Assembly (NCBI GenBank): GCA_030648615.1
Contig: JAUSHJ010000010.1
Location: forward strand, 1 to 54,836
Reading direction: 5' to 3'
Length of the DNA: 54,836 bases
Source: Microcaldota archaeon
Lineage (GTDB): Archaea > Micrarchaeota > Micrarchaeia > Anstonellales > Bilamarchaeaceae
The number at the start of each line of letters is the position of its first letter. The stretch's first letter is position 1. Position numbers and translations under genes: made by a program. Of this stretch, positions 7,748-16,098 are shown piece after piece. The notes below the pieces were generated by a model. That model did not search any database. It worked only from the letters and a program-made list of their open reading frames with translations, and was not told the origin of the DNA.

Positions 7748-8671
7748 CTAGATAAAACGAATCAATTTAGCTGCAAGAGGTAACAAAAATAATGATAAAA
7801 TAGTAGAAACAATTATTGCATTTCCAACCAATTCTTTTTCTGTTTTAAATTGCTCAGCAAGGACGAAATTAGTAACACCCATGGGCATTGCAGCCTGCAA
7901 AATTATTATCTGTGCCTCCATACCCCTAAAAGGAAATAAAATCACAAAGGCAAATGCAATAGCAGGTGCAACGAGGTTTTTCAAAGTGCAAAGCTTAATG
8001 ACTTCTTTTAAGTTTGGTATTGAATTTTTGTGCATGAACACTCCCAAAGCAAATAATGCAGTGGCAGATGCAGATGCACCCAAAAGTGAAAATGCACTTA
8101 CTATAAATTCTGGAACCTGAATTTGATTATATGTTACCAAATAGGATACGACAACTCCAAGAATAACGCTCCATGTTACCGGAACCTTTACAAGGTTAAA
8201 CAACATGTGCTGCATGTCTACTTTCTTACCTGAATAATATTGAAGAACAAAAACTCCAAAAGTGGAACCTATAAAGAAATATATAGCAGCGATTATAGCA
8301 GCGATAGGAACTGCACTTTCCCCTAGTGCCAACGAAATAAATGGAAATGCAATATAAACGTTACTTCCAAGAAAAGAACTTACTAGATATGCGGATATTT
8401 GTTTTCCTTTATGGTGCTGAAAAACTGAGGCAAGAAATGCGATTACTATTATTAGTACAATAGGAACTGTAATTGCTAAAAGCAAATCAGCATTTAGTAT
8501 TCTAAAATCTAATTTATAGAGGCTAATGAAAAATAGGGCAGGCAATGCAAAATAATATGCATAATTACTAAGTGCAGATACAGATTTTTCTGATAAAAGA
8601 GAGAATTTTTTAGCAAGCCATCCAAAAAAGATGATACTGAAAATAGATATTACTGCATCTAAAAGTGCCAT
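7748..8671 (-). CDS. AEC-family (auxin efflux carrier-type) transporter
   Basis: A 307-residue protein of about ten hydrophobic helices arranged as two five-helix halves. The start (LLDAVISIFSIIFFGWLAKKFSLLSEKSVSALSNYAYYFALPALFF) and the end (IIILQAAMPMGVTNFVLAEQF, then NAIIVSTILSLFLLPL) match the AEC/membrane-transport family, whose bacterial members move small organic acids or amino acids. Substrate cannot be read from sequence. The start is four bases from the stop of the upstream membrane-protein gene (8676-9428), so the two form an operon. Confidence 0.85.
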   Translation of the reverse strand: MALLDAVISIFSIIFFGWLAKKFSLLSEKSVSALSNYAYYFALPALFFISLYKLDFRILNADLLLAITVPIVLIIVIAFLASVFQHHKGKQISAYLVSSFLGSNVYIAFPFISLALGESAVPIAAIIAAIYFFIGSTFGVFVLQYYSGKKVDMQHMLFNLVKVPVTWSVILGVVVSYLVTYNQIQVPEFIVSAFSLLGASASATALFALGVFMHKNSIPNLKEVIKLCTLKNLVAPAIAFAFVILFPFRGMEAQIIILQAAMPMGVTNFVLAEQFKTEKELVGNAIIVSTILSLFLLPLAAKLIRFI

Positions 8672-8675
8672 TTGC

Positions 8676-9428
8676 TCACTTAGCTAACGGATACTTCTCC
8701 ATGTACATCTGCGTCTGAAGAATTACCAGAAACGGCAAAATCAATAGTGAGTTTATGAGCAATAAAAGAATTTCAGAATATGGTTTTATTATCAGGTCTA
8801 AAACTACTTTAAGTATTGACATCATACCTAAGCCTAAAATTGCCCAGATTAAAACTAGATACCATTTTTTTATGGCCATATTTATAGAAAGCTGAATGGC
8901 AGTGAAACTATCTGCATGATCAATAACCACTGCAGGTGGAACGAAGAATAGAAAGAAACTCAAAAGGAATGAAAGCAGAGGGTACAACCACTGTTGAAGT
9001 GAAGAATCGTAGGTAACAATGTGAAGTGCAAACTGGAACAATACCATGATAGTGAATACAAAAAAAATGCTCAGTGCATATTCCTGCACACCTGCTAAAA
9101 TCTCAGAAGATGTTGGAACTTTTGTCCTTTTTGACCTAATTAAAAGATTTATATTTGTCCAGACGTCGGCAACCAAGAAAACTGAAATTGCATAGGCAAA
9201 TATGGTCAATATAATATCCAAAAATGAGAGATCAGGAATGCTTCCAGTGCGTACGTGTAAATTACCTAAAGCAAGATAAGTAGGTGTTGGTACAATTAGA
9301 GCAATTATGAATGCGATGATAAATGGGATTGAAAATATAGCTAAAACTCCCATATTCTTGGAGTAAAATTCCCACGTATTATTAAAAACTCTAGAGATTT
9401 CTGAAATAGGACTAATAGATTGTGCCAT
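8676..9428 (-). CDS. Six-helix integral membrane protein, function unknown
   Basis: The 250-residue product has a short cytoplasmic N-terminus (ISEISRVFNNTWEFYSKNMGVLAIFSIPF) and about six hydrophobic helices. The 'fn.tw.fy.kn...l..f' opening followed by paired helices recalls the loose group of archaeal and bacterial membrane proteins related to the membrane domain of glycerophosphodiester phosphodiesterases, but I see no catalytic motif. It is co-transcribed with the AEC transporter downstream. ATG 9428 is the first in-frame start. Confidence 0.6.
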   Translation of the reverse strand: MAQSISPISEISRVFNNTWEFYSKNMGVLAIFSIPFIIAFIIALIVPTPTYLALGNLHVRTGSIPDLSFLDIILTIFAYAISVFLVADVWTNINLLIRSKRTKVPTSSEILAGVQEYALSIFFVFTIMVLFQFALHIVTYDSSLQQWLYPLLSFLLSFFLFFVPPAVVIDHADSFTAIQLSINMAIKKWYLVLIWAILGLGMMSILKVVLDLIIKPYSEILLLLINSLLILPFLVILQTQMYMEKYPLAK

Positions 9429-9499
9429 AGAATAATTTAGAATGCTTAATTTTTAAAGCTAATTATAGTTGCTAGAAGCTAGGCTGGAAGCTAAGATAA

Positions 9500-9994
9500 T
9501 CAGCAGAACTCACATGCTTTACCAGCTATCCGTTTTGTAGAGTAATAAATAGAGGTAAATGCAAGAATGAAACTTATAGCGGATATTTCCCACTGATATT
9601 GTAGCAGAAGAAAAGTAAATGAAGAACCGACACCCAAGAATGCGAACAGACCTGCAACGCAACTGGAACATGTTACACTCGAGAAAAGACCGGAGACCGC
9701 ACTTGAAAGAGAAGTAAAAATGCCTACAGCAACAGTCTTTGTAGTACCTTTTTTGACATTGAGCACACCCCTTACGTATAGCTGCATTGTAATCATCAAC
9801 GCAATAATCATAGCAAGTGAAGACAATACAAACAATTGCCAAAGAGGAGTTATTCTAAGGAAAAAATCTAAAGTATTTCCAGGGGTCAGGTTTATCGGTA
9901 AAACAATGTAGATGAATAGAAAAACTAGAGAAAGGACTAACCACACTAAAAAGTATCGTTTATTGCTCAAGACAGTCTTCAATGATTTAAACAT
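9500..9994 (-). CDS. Cys-pair membrane protein of the copA operon
   Basis: A 164-residue membrane protein with about four helices. A basic segment (NVKKGTTKT) precedes SSVTCSSCVAGLFAFLGVG, with the cysteine pair entering a helix. The extreme C-terminus ends CEFC. It parallels the protein at 867-1322 (basic loop, Cys-x2-Cys, GLGSASAF), so I take the two as paralogues, one in each copper operon. It is the last gene after copA and the 27-residue Cys-rich peptide. A role in moving or sensing copper in the membrane is likely from context. Confidence 0.7.
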   Translation of the reverse strand: MFKSLKTVLSNKRYFLVWLVLSLVFLFIYIVLPINLTPGNTLDFFLRITPLWQLFVLSSLAMIIALMITMQLYVRGVLNVKKGTTKTVAVGIFTSLSSAVSGLFSSVTCSSCVAGLFAFLGVGSSFTFLLLQYQWEISAISFILAFTSIYYSTKRIAGKACEFC

Positions 9995-10049
9995 TGATAT
10001 TCACTCTGATTAGATAAGTATAAATAAAATAAAAAAATATAGAAAGAAA

Positions 10050-10133
10050 TTACTTTTTCTTAGTTTCTTTCTTCTGTTCTTTCTTTGGTTCTGCTACTGG
10101 CATTGAACCGCATCCACAAGATCCACATCCCAT
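10050..10133 (-). CDS. 27-residue Cys-rich peptide (MGCGSCGCGS...)
   Basis: A reading frame of 27 codons starts at ATG 10133, with a strong Shine-Dalgarno-like GAGGTGA a few bases before it, and stops at TAA 10050-10052. The product begins MGCGSCGCGSMPV and ends in a Lys/Glu-rich tail. Three Cys in C-x2-C-x-C spacing would bind a thiophilic metal ion. It lies between copA and the Cys-pair membrane protein on the same strand, so a copper scavenger or chaperone role resembling a minimal metallothionein is plausible. The SD sequence, codon-clean frame and operon position argue for a real gene. Confidence 0.65.
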   Translation of the reverse strand: MGCGSCGCGSMPVAEPKKEQKKETKKK

Positions 10134-10194
10134 TCTATTCACCTCTTTTTATTGATAAGTAATATTGCAGTTAGTATTGCTTAAAAAGTTATCC

Positions 10195-12468
10195 CTAATT
10201 CTTAAGTTTATATCCTCTCATCAAAAGACTGTTGCTAACTACGCTAACTGAACTGAAAGCCATAGCAGCACCTGCAATAACAGGACTAAGAAGAAATCCG
10301 GTAAACGGAAATAGAATACCCATTGCAATTGGAATACCGAAACTATTGTAAGCAAATGCCCAGAACAGGTTTTGCTTTATCTTTTTCATAGTATACCTAC
10401 TAAGGTCTATTGCTTTTCCGATGTCTCTAAGGTCACTTTTGACTAGAACAATGCTACCGCTTTCTATGGCTACATCGGTACCTGCACCTATCGCTATACC
10501 TACATCTGCTTGTGCCAGAGCTGGAGCATCGTTTACTCCATCACCTACAAATGCAACTTTTCCTAATTTCTGAAGCGTTTTCACTTCATCTGCTTTATCT
10601 TCCGGCAAAACATGTGCAAGAACACGATCTATACCAACCTGCTTTGCAATAGCCATTGCAGTTCTTTCATTGTCTCCGGTAATCATTACTGTCTGATAAC
10701 CTAGAGAGTGAAGTTTTGAAATTGCTTCTTTTGAATTTTCCTTGATCGTATCTGCGATAGCTATCAAACCAGCAAGCTTTTTGCCAATTGCAACTATCAC
10801 GACAGTTTTCCCCTCAAGTTCTAATTCGTGCATTGTCGCAATGGTTTCCTTAGCTACAGTCATTTTATTTTTTTTCATGAGTTCGATATTTCCGATAAGA
10901 ACATTGGTTTTTCTTACAATTGCAGAAATGCCATGTCCTGGAATCGAATCGAACGATAATGGCTCGTTTAATTTTAATTTCTTTTTCTTCGCCATATCTA
11001 CAATTGCTCGTGCCAAGTGATGCTCTGAATTTTTCTCTGCGGATGCTGCAAACTCTAACAATTTATTCTTTTCAATATCAATCGGAATGACATCAGTTAC
11101 TACTGCCTCGCCCTTGGTTATTGTACCAGTCTTATCGAAAGCTATAACCTTAACCTGATGAAGCAACTCCAGGCTTTCTGCATTTTTAATCAATATACCA
11201 TTCTCTGCACCTTTACCTGTACCAAGCATTACCGCAGTAGGTGTTGCTAAACCCATGGCACACGGACATGCAATGACTAAAGTTGAAACCAGAATCGTAA
11301 TTGCAAAAAGAAATGATTGACCTGCGATAAAATACCAGTATGCAAATGCGATTAAACTAAGAACAATAACTGCATGCACAAAATACCCAGCAACAGTATC
11401 CACAAGTTTCTGTATTGGTGCCTTACTTCCCTGGGCATCTTCCACCAGTTTTATTATCTGGGCAAGCATAGTGTCGCTACCTATTTTTGTTGCCTTAAAC
11501 TTGAATGAACCAGTCTTATTTATTGTGGCTCCTATAACGAGATCTCCTTTTCTCTTATGTACTGGAAGACTTTCTCCAGTCAACATACTTTCATCAACAC
11601 TACTGCTCCCATCAACAACAACACCATCAACAGGTATTTTGTCTCCTGGTTTTATAATAATGATTTCTCCTACCAAAACATCTTTTATCTGGATCGTCAT
11701 CTCTTTGCCTTTCCTTACTACTAGAGCAGTTTTAGGCTGAAGGCCAATAAGGCGTTTTATAGCCTCAGAAGTCTTACCTTTTGCAACAGCTTCCAAATAT
11801 TTACCTAGTACGATGAAAGTTAACAATAGAGCTGCAGTTTCAAAATAGATACTTCCAGATATAAACTGAAAACCTACTGCAGTACTATATACAAAAGCAG
11901 TGCCTACACCTAGTGCGACTAAACTATCCATGCCAGGCATATTGTTTATAAGACCTCGGAAACCTCGTATAAAGAAATCACGATTCAGATACATCACTGG
12001 AACGGTAAGTATAAACTGAAGCAGTGCCATATTTATCATGAAAAACTCTGGATATTCGATTGCAACTATACCTCCTAGCATTTCTGGCAAGGCCAAAATT
12101 AATACAGGAACCGTCAGTATGGCAGAATAGGTTACGCGATCTTTCAATTCTTTAACTTCTTTTTCCCTTGCTAATTTTTCCTTGTCAGATTTGTCATCAG
12201 AAATTTGTGATTCTAGATTAGTGCTACGAACCGTGGATTCGGATGAATCTTTATTCTCAAATGTAGCCTTATAGCCGAGTTTTTCAATAGCTGCAGACAT
12301 ATCAGATTCTGATAGGATGCTTGAATTATATTCTACATAACCTTTTTCAGTAGCATAGTTCACAGTTGCTTTATCTACTCCTTTCAATTTACCCAAGGTT
12401 CTTTCTATATTCCTGGAACAACTGGTACAGTGCATACCAGAAACTCTAAACGATATCTTTTTAGACAT
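10195..12468 (-). CDS. copA: Copper-translocating P-type ATPase CopA
   Basis: This P1B ATPase exports Cu(I) from the cytoplasm. In order it has one N-terminal HMA domain ([13 protein letters not shown]), an acidic linker, paired helices, the actuator loop LTGESLPV, the membrane metal site [13 protein letters not shown], the phosphorylation motif [10 protein letters not shown], the nucleotide-domain motif SEHHLARAI, the hinge [20 protein letters not shown] and C-terminal helices carrying the N and MSS residues ([26 protein letters not shown]). The normally invariant SEHPL is SEHHL here. I choose ATG 12468 (MSKKISF), which overlaps the regulator stop as ATGTCTAA; an upstream ATG at 12498 would add ten residues inside the regulator gene. 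CPC plus a GMHCxxC HMA domain marks Cu(I) specificity. Confidence 0.96.
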   Translation of the reverse strand: MSKKISFRVSGMHCTSCSRNIERTLGKLKGVDKATVNYATEKGYVEYNSSILSESDMSAAIEKLGYKATFENKDSSESTVRSTNLESQISDDKSDKEKLAREKEVKELKDRVTYSAILTVPVLILALPEMLGGIVAIEYPEFFMINMALLQFILTVPVMYLNRDFFIRGFRGLINNMPGMDSLVALGVGTAFVYSTAVGFQFISGSIYFETAALLLTFIVLGKYLEAVAKGKTSEAIKRLIGLQPKTALVVRKGKEMTIQIKDVLVGEIIIIKPGDKIPVDGVVVDGSSSVDESMLTGESLPVHKRKGDLVIGATINKTGSFKFKATKIGSDTMLAQIIKLVEDAQGSKAPIQKLVDTVAGYFVHAVIVLSLIAFAYWYFIAGQSFLFAITILVSTLVIACPCAMGLATPTAVMLGTGKGAENGILIKNAESLELLHQVKVIAFDKTGTITKGEAVVTDVIPIDIEKNKLLEFAASAEKNSEHHLARAIVDMAKKKKLKLNEPLSFDSIPGHGISAIVRKTNVLIGNIELMKKNKMTVAKETIATMHELELEGKTVVIVAIGKKLAGLIAIADTIKENSKEAISKLHSLGYQTVMITGDNERTAMAIAKQVGIDRVLAHVLPEDKADEVKTLQKLGKVAFVGDGVNDAPALAQADVGIAIGAGTDVAIESGSIVLVKSDLRDIGKAIDLSRYTMKKIKQNLFWAFAYNSFGIPIAMGILFPFTGFLLSPVIAGAAMAFSSVSVVSNSLLMRGYKLKN
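12299..12315. promoter_or_regulatory. Intragenic near-copy of the copper operator
   Basis: ATATCAGATTCTGATAG matches the upstream palindrome ATATCAGATTCTGATAT (12920-12936) in 16 of 17 positions. It lies in the copA linker coding for Ser-Glu-Ser-Asp-Met. It may be a second binding site for the regulator, or a codon coincidence. Confidence 0.35.
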
Positions 12469-12889
12469 GACAATCACCAAAACCGAATGCTTCTGCACAA
12501 TATTTGCAGCAGAAGTGGAATTCTTTCTCTTTTATTTTTTTAACATGAGACTTGCCGTATACTTTGCAGGAGCAATGTGCACAAGAAGTTACCTTTGACG
12601 CTATCATAGATTCTATCACTGTGGAAACGTTATTCAAAACATCTTCTACAAATTTCTTTCCTTTTATTGTGAGTTTATAAGTTTTCATGTCCCTCTCGCC
12701 AGTACTTTCTACAGAAACATAACCTAAACGTTTAAGCTCCTTAAGAAAAGGGTAAACTTCACCGGAGCTTACCTTCTTACCTAGACCGTGCTCCAACTCT
12801 TTAATTAGTTCATAACCATGCCTGGATGAAGAAGAAAGAAGGACCAGTGTATGCAAACGAGAGAGAGTTGTTATTTTTAGTTTTTCCAT
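12461..12889 (-). CDS. PadR-type regulator with Cys-rich metal-sensing tail
   Basis: A 142-residue protein. Residues 8-85 form a PadR-like winged helix ([50 protein letters not shown]). After a helix comes [11 protein letters not shown], then [13 protein letters not shown], a TRASH-like cysteine arrangement. TRASH modules bind copper or other metals in archaeal regulators. The regulator therefore probably senses Cu(I) and controls its own operon; copA overlaps its stop by eight bases. A perfect 17-bp palindrome sits 31 bp before the start, next to the TATA-like TTTTTAAATA, and is the likely operator. PadR plus TRASH is an unusual pairing; known archaeal CopR/CopT proteins use other DNA-binding domains. 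Confidence 0.8.
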   Translation of the reverse strand: MEKLKITTLSRLHTLVLLSSSSRHGYELIKELEHGLGKKVSSGEVYPFLKELKRLGYVSVESTGERDMKTYKLTIKGKKFVEDVLNNVSTVIESMIASKVTSCAHCSCKVYGKSHVKKIKEKEFHFCCKYCAEAFGFGDCHV

Positions 12890-12919
12890 AATAAGATTAC
12901 GAACGTATCATTTTTAAAT

Positions 12920-12936
12920 ATATCAGATTCTGATAT
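12920..12936. promoter_or_regulatory. Palindromic operator in copper operon / barrel gene spacer
   Basis: ATATCAGA-T-TCTGATAT is a perfect 8-1-8 palindrome. For the minus-strand operon it lies just upstream of the TATA-like TTTTTAAATA (12911-12920), where the TFB-recognition element would be. For the divergent barrel gene it is about 30 bp upstream of the TATA box. The neighbouring PadR-type regulator is the obvious candidate to bind it, so both directions may respond to copper. Confidence 0.7.
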
Positions 12937-12966
12937 GTTAAAGAAAAATGTAGTGGTAAGAGGGGT

Positions 12967-12975
12967 TATAAAATA
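12967..12975 (+). promoter_or_regulatory. TATA box of barrel-like gene
   Basis: TATAAAATA is centred 25 bp upstream of GTG 12996. This is the usual spacing for a leaderless archaeal start and supports GTG 12996 over ATG 13023. Confidence 0.5.
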
Positions 12976-12995
12976 TTTTTACATATATTATAGTT

Positions 12996-13976
12996 GTGTC
13001 ACACTTAACAAAAAACAGAATAATGAAAGGAGTAAAATTAAAGTCATGGACGACACTGGCAGTCGTACTCCTGAGATGTGCTACAGTTTTTGCAGATGAC
13101 GGGCATCTACAAACCAAAAAAACTACAGATAGAAAGGCACAGGCACATGTAACAGTGGAAGCAAAAGCAACAACTGGTTTTGATACTCATGAAACAAAAG
13201 ATAGAACAGAAGAAACAGCTGTAAGATTATACCAAATTTCAATGATAGGAGACACACGACTAACTAAAACACTCAGATTAAAATTCGGATTAGGAGTTCA
13301 AAATGCAAATGTAAATTATTCTAATTCTAATATAGACCATAGTGGTATCGGAATTGCTCTTACTGCTATGGGAGACCCAGTCCCATATTTCAAACTAAGG
13401 CCAGAATTCAAAATTTTCGAACACGGGGTAAACGCATTGTACTTCTTTGAAGATTTGGAAGGGTCACTTACAGCCCGTGCAAAAATTACAAGGGCAAACG
13501 TAAACTTTTTAGGAAGAAATATTGATCTTAGTGAAACCGCAAGCAAATATATAGCACTGGCAAATTACCGAACGTTTATCCATACAATCGGACTAACGTA
13601 CCATCAGGAGATACCAGTAAAAAAATGGTTAGATAGAAGATGGCTATCATGGATAGGAGACAACGTTGATCCCACCGGAGAAGGAATAATAATATCGCCC
13701 TATGTGGCTTATGTTAGACTCTTTTTCGATCTAGATGCAGTTTATACACCTGAAGGAAAAAGACTCATTGGAAATGTAAAAGTACCCGATTCCGGTAGCC
13801 AATCAGTAAAAAAAGGAAAATTCAACTGGGACAGAGATGCAGCATATTTCGCAATTACCATTGATATTCCGGTCATACATGGAACTCATTTGAGAATGGA
13901 TGGTTCTTATCTGCCAATAAGTGAGGGAAGCATCTACCAAGTTGGATTAGGAATGATGACTACTCTCCCTTACTAG
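12996..13976 (+). CDS. Exported beta-barrel-like protein
   Basis: The 326-residue product has a basic N-terminus and hydrophobic core ending in Ala-x-Ala-like VFA-DDG, a probable signal peptide. The rest has no further membrane helix. It is a chain of amphipathic stretches with alternating polar and non-polar residues: AHVTVEAKATTGFDT, AVRLYQISMIGDTRL, LRLKFGLGVQNANVNY, AYFAITIDIPV and the C-terminal YQVGLGMMTTLPY. These stretches, the lack of Cys in the mature part and the aromatic C-terminus resemble bacterial outer-membrane barrels, which would be surprising in an archaeon. The start is GTG 12996 (TATA spacing) or ATG 13023 (MKGVKLKSW). It diverges from the copper operon across a palindromic operator, so metal-linked expression is possible. 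No family match was recognised. Confidence 0.55.
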   Translation: MSHLTKNRIMKGVKLKSWTTLAVVLLRCATVFADDGHLQTKKTTDRKAQAHVTVEAKATTGFDTHETKDRTEETAVRLYQISMIGDTRLTKTLRLKFGLGVQNANVNYSNSNIDHSGIGIALTAMGDPVPYFKLRPEFKIFEHGVNALYFFEDLEGSLTARAKITRANVNFLGRNIDLSETASKYIALANYRTFIHTIGLTYHQEIPVKKWLDRRWLSWIGDNVDPTGEGIIISPYVAYVRLFFDLDAVYTPEGKRLIGNVKVPDSGSQSVKKGKFNWDRDAAYFAITIDIPVIHGTHLRMDGSYLPISEGSIYQVGLGMMTTLPY

Positions 13977-15589
13977 GCAGTATTCTTTCCGAACAAAAGG
14001 TTCATCAACTTATTTCCTACTTCATAGCCATAATCTTGAACTATCTCCATACCTGAAAATGAAGTAAGTTTCATATGCCCGAGTGACCCGTTGGCATTCG
14101 GATTGACAAGTATGGACATCCCCTCACCTGAAACAAGGCTCATACTTTGAGCAACATTATGATATGCAGTTTCTTCATATGCCCTAAATGCACGTATGGG
14201 AGAAAGAGTGTTGAGGAAATGTTCTTTTTCCTGAGTTATCCAGCCAACCAGAGCACGATAGATCATTACCGGATATCTAACATATCTTGGAATTGATGGT
14301 TCGAGATTTTTTTGTTCACCTGCCAATCGTTCAGATAAAGAAATATGAGGTGCTAAATTTATACTTTGAGGATTATAATTTCCGAGATTCACTGAAACTA
14401 CCAAGGCTTTTCCTCCGATTTTTTTTATTATGTGATCAGCAGTCAGAATACCAAGGTTCTCATCTATCCCACCATCATTAAGAGTAACAAAACTAAAATC
14501 TGCTCCGTCTATTGCAGGTTCATAACCATTTTTAGTAAGACGTTCTAGACGAATGTGCCCTTTGAGTTTAACATGCGGAATTAAACCAGGCATCGCAGAT
14601 GATGATAGTACTGCCTTCCAAGCAGGAATATCACTACTAAGATGTAAGTTGCCATTCCTAGAACTGGATGAACCAAATACTACTTTCCCAAATCTTGGCC
14701 ATAGTGCTGAAGATATTACAAATACATCTGCCAATTCAGACATTTTTTTGTTTCCCAAAATATTTTTTAATAACTTTCCGAGACCAGTACCAATTATCCC
14801 TTTCCCTAGAGTAATTATAGGCGTAATCAATGCTAGTATCGGATGAAACACATTAATTAAATTAAATCTCGAAAATATTTTTTCTAGTTCTTCATGACCT
14901 TTCCCTGTGCCAAGAGCTGCGGCAGCTATGGCACCTGCAGATGTACCAACTACGATATCAGGCCAGAAACCAGCTTCCTGAATTGCTTTTAGAAATCCAG
15001 TATAGAAAACTCCTTTAGCAGAACCACCAGATAGGACAAGAACTATTCTTTCGGCATCAGTAGAAATTACATCTCCCCCAGTCCAAGCCATTGTAGATGC
15101 AAAAACATTAGTACGAACAGTGCCAGATACCACTTTTGGAAGGATTTTCAGAGCAGACACTATCATCTCAAAGGTGTATGGAATTTCATCTATGAATCTG
15201 GCCTGGTATTTTGAAATGTACAGAGCAGTTAATTCTTCATATTCTGATTTAGAAATATTTGCCATGCCACCACGAACCTGCAGTTCCTGCTGAAACTGAC
15301 CGTAGAAATCCTGGAGAAGTTGCACCATGACTGCTTTTCTTTTTGCTCGAACTCCCTCTGCAGATAATTCTTTTTTTGCAAGTGTATGTCTTTCCAGAGT
15401 TTTGAAAAAATCGTCTATCGTACCATCAATGAATGATTTTGCAAAAGAAACGATAAAAGTATTGTTTTGATGTGTTTCTATTATTTCAGTTTTTATTTCG
15501 TGCATTCTTCTAAAAATTTGCGCTCTTTTTACTGGGTCAATGATTGGCATCTGCCTTTTGGCAGTCTGAAATTCTGCCATACCCACCAT
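13973..15589 (-). CDS. Patatin-like phospholipase
   Basis: A 538-residue protein. Its N-terminal 170 residues are helical and unassigned. The patatin hydrolase core follows: oxyanion loop LSGGSAKGVFYTGF (187-200), nucleophile elbow VVGTSAGAIAAAALG (213-227, Ser of GxSxG), and the aspartate motif LNDGGIDENLG near residue 370. Patatins cut acyl esters of membrane lipids using a Ser-Asp dyad. Archaeal lipids are mostly ether-linked, so the target may be other esters or host lipids; that is speculation. The stop overlaps the barrel gene stop by four bases (convergent). There is no signal peptide. Confidence 0.88.
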   Translation of the reverse strand: MVGMAEFQTAKRQMPIIDPVKRAQIFRRMHEIKTEIIETHQNNTFIVSFAKSFIDGTIDDFFKTLERHTLAKKELSAEGVRAKRKAVMVQLLQDFYGQFQQELQVRGGMANISKSEYEELTALYISKYQARFIDEIPYTFEMIVSALKILPKVVSGTVRTNVFASTMAWTGGDVISTDAERIVLVLSGGSAKGVFYTGFLKAIQEAGFWPDIVVGTSAGAIAAAALGTGKGHEELEKIFSRFNLINVFHPILALITPIITLGKGIIGTGLGKLLKNILGNKKMSELADVFVISSALWPRFGKVVFGSSSSRNGNLHLSSDIPAWKAVLSSSAMPGLIPHVKLKGHIRLERLTKNGYEPAIDGADFSFVTLNDGGIDENLGILTADHIIKKIGGKALVVSVNLGNYNPQSINLAPHISLSERLAGEQKNLEPSIPRYVRYPVMIYRALVGWITQEKEHFLNTLSPIRAFRAYEETAYHNVAQSMSLVSGEGMSILVNPNANGSLGHMKLTSFSGMEIVQDYGYEVGNKLMNLLFGKNTA

Positions 15590-15652
15590 AATTATAATAT
15601 GTGTAGAAAGGCGTATAAAGAGATGTCACACTGTTAAATGCTCAAAGAATTG

Positions 15653-15661
15653 CTTTATATA
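15653..15661 (+). promoter_or_regulatory. TATA box of the metal/redox operon
   Basis: TTTATATAA lies about 34 bp before ATG 15691 and directly abuts the 20-bp palindrome, so bound regulator would block transcription initiation. Confidence 0.55.
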
Positions 15662-15681
15662 AAGTTCGGTACACCGAACTT
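15662..15681. promoter_or_regulatory. DtxR/MntR-type operator palindrome
   Basis: AAGTTCGGTACACCGAACTT is a perfect 9-2-9 inverted repeat between the TATA box and the start codon of the DtxR-family gene. Size, symmetry and position match operators of metal-dependent DtxR/MntR repressors. I found no second copy in the window. Confidence 0.75.
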
Positions 15682-15690
15682 ATTGATATT

Positions 15691-16098
15691 ATGAAAAATA
15701 CAGCTATAGAAGATTATATAACTGCCGTTTATAGAATAGAAAAAAATAATGGAAACACTAGATCTAAAGATATTGTGGATTACCTAAAAATAGGAAAATC
15801 ATCAGTTTCTGAGATGATAGTAAAATTAGTAAACTTAGGAATGGTAGAGCATGGAAAATATTCAACCATAACACTTACAAAAAAGGGCAAATTATTGGCA
15901 ACAAAAGTATTATTCAAACACAGAGTCATCGAATTATTCCTAACAAAAATGCTTGATAGAAATAGAAACGAAGTACATCAAGAAGCACATGTTTTGGAAC
16001 ATGCATTTAGTGACCAATCAATAGAAAAAATATACAAAATACTTGGACAACCAAAAAAGGGTGTCCATGGAGAAGAAATACCTGAGGTAAAATTATGA
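15691..16098 (+). CDS. DtxR/MntR-family metal-dependent regulator
   Basis: The 135-residue protein has the N-terminal winged helix (AIEDYITAVYRIEKNNGNTRSKDIVDYLKIGKSSVSEMIVKLVNLGMVEH) and the metal-binding dimerisation helices (KVLFKHRVIELFLTKML, then EVHQEAHVLEHAFSDQSIEKI) with Glu/His ligands typical of the family. No SH3-like third domain is present. With Fe2+ or Mn2+ bound, such proteins repress by binding a palindrome like the one 10 bp before this start. It is the first gene of an operon with the multicopper oxidase, ZIP, cupredoxin and NRAMP genes. Its stop overlaps the next start (ATGA). Confidence 0.93.
   Translation: MKNTAIEDYITAVYRIEKNNGNTRSKDIVDYLKIGKSSVSEMIVKLVNLGMVEHGKYSTITLTKKGKLLATKVLFKHRVIELFLTKMLDRNRNEVHQEAHVLEHAFSDQSIEKIYKILGQPKKGVHGEEIPEVKL

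Noticed and set aside
9465-9499. Tandem repeat GCTAGAAGCTAGGCTGGAAGCTA as a mobile-element end
   Set aside because: Very short, without target duplication or partner copy in the window.
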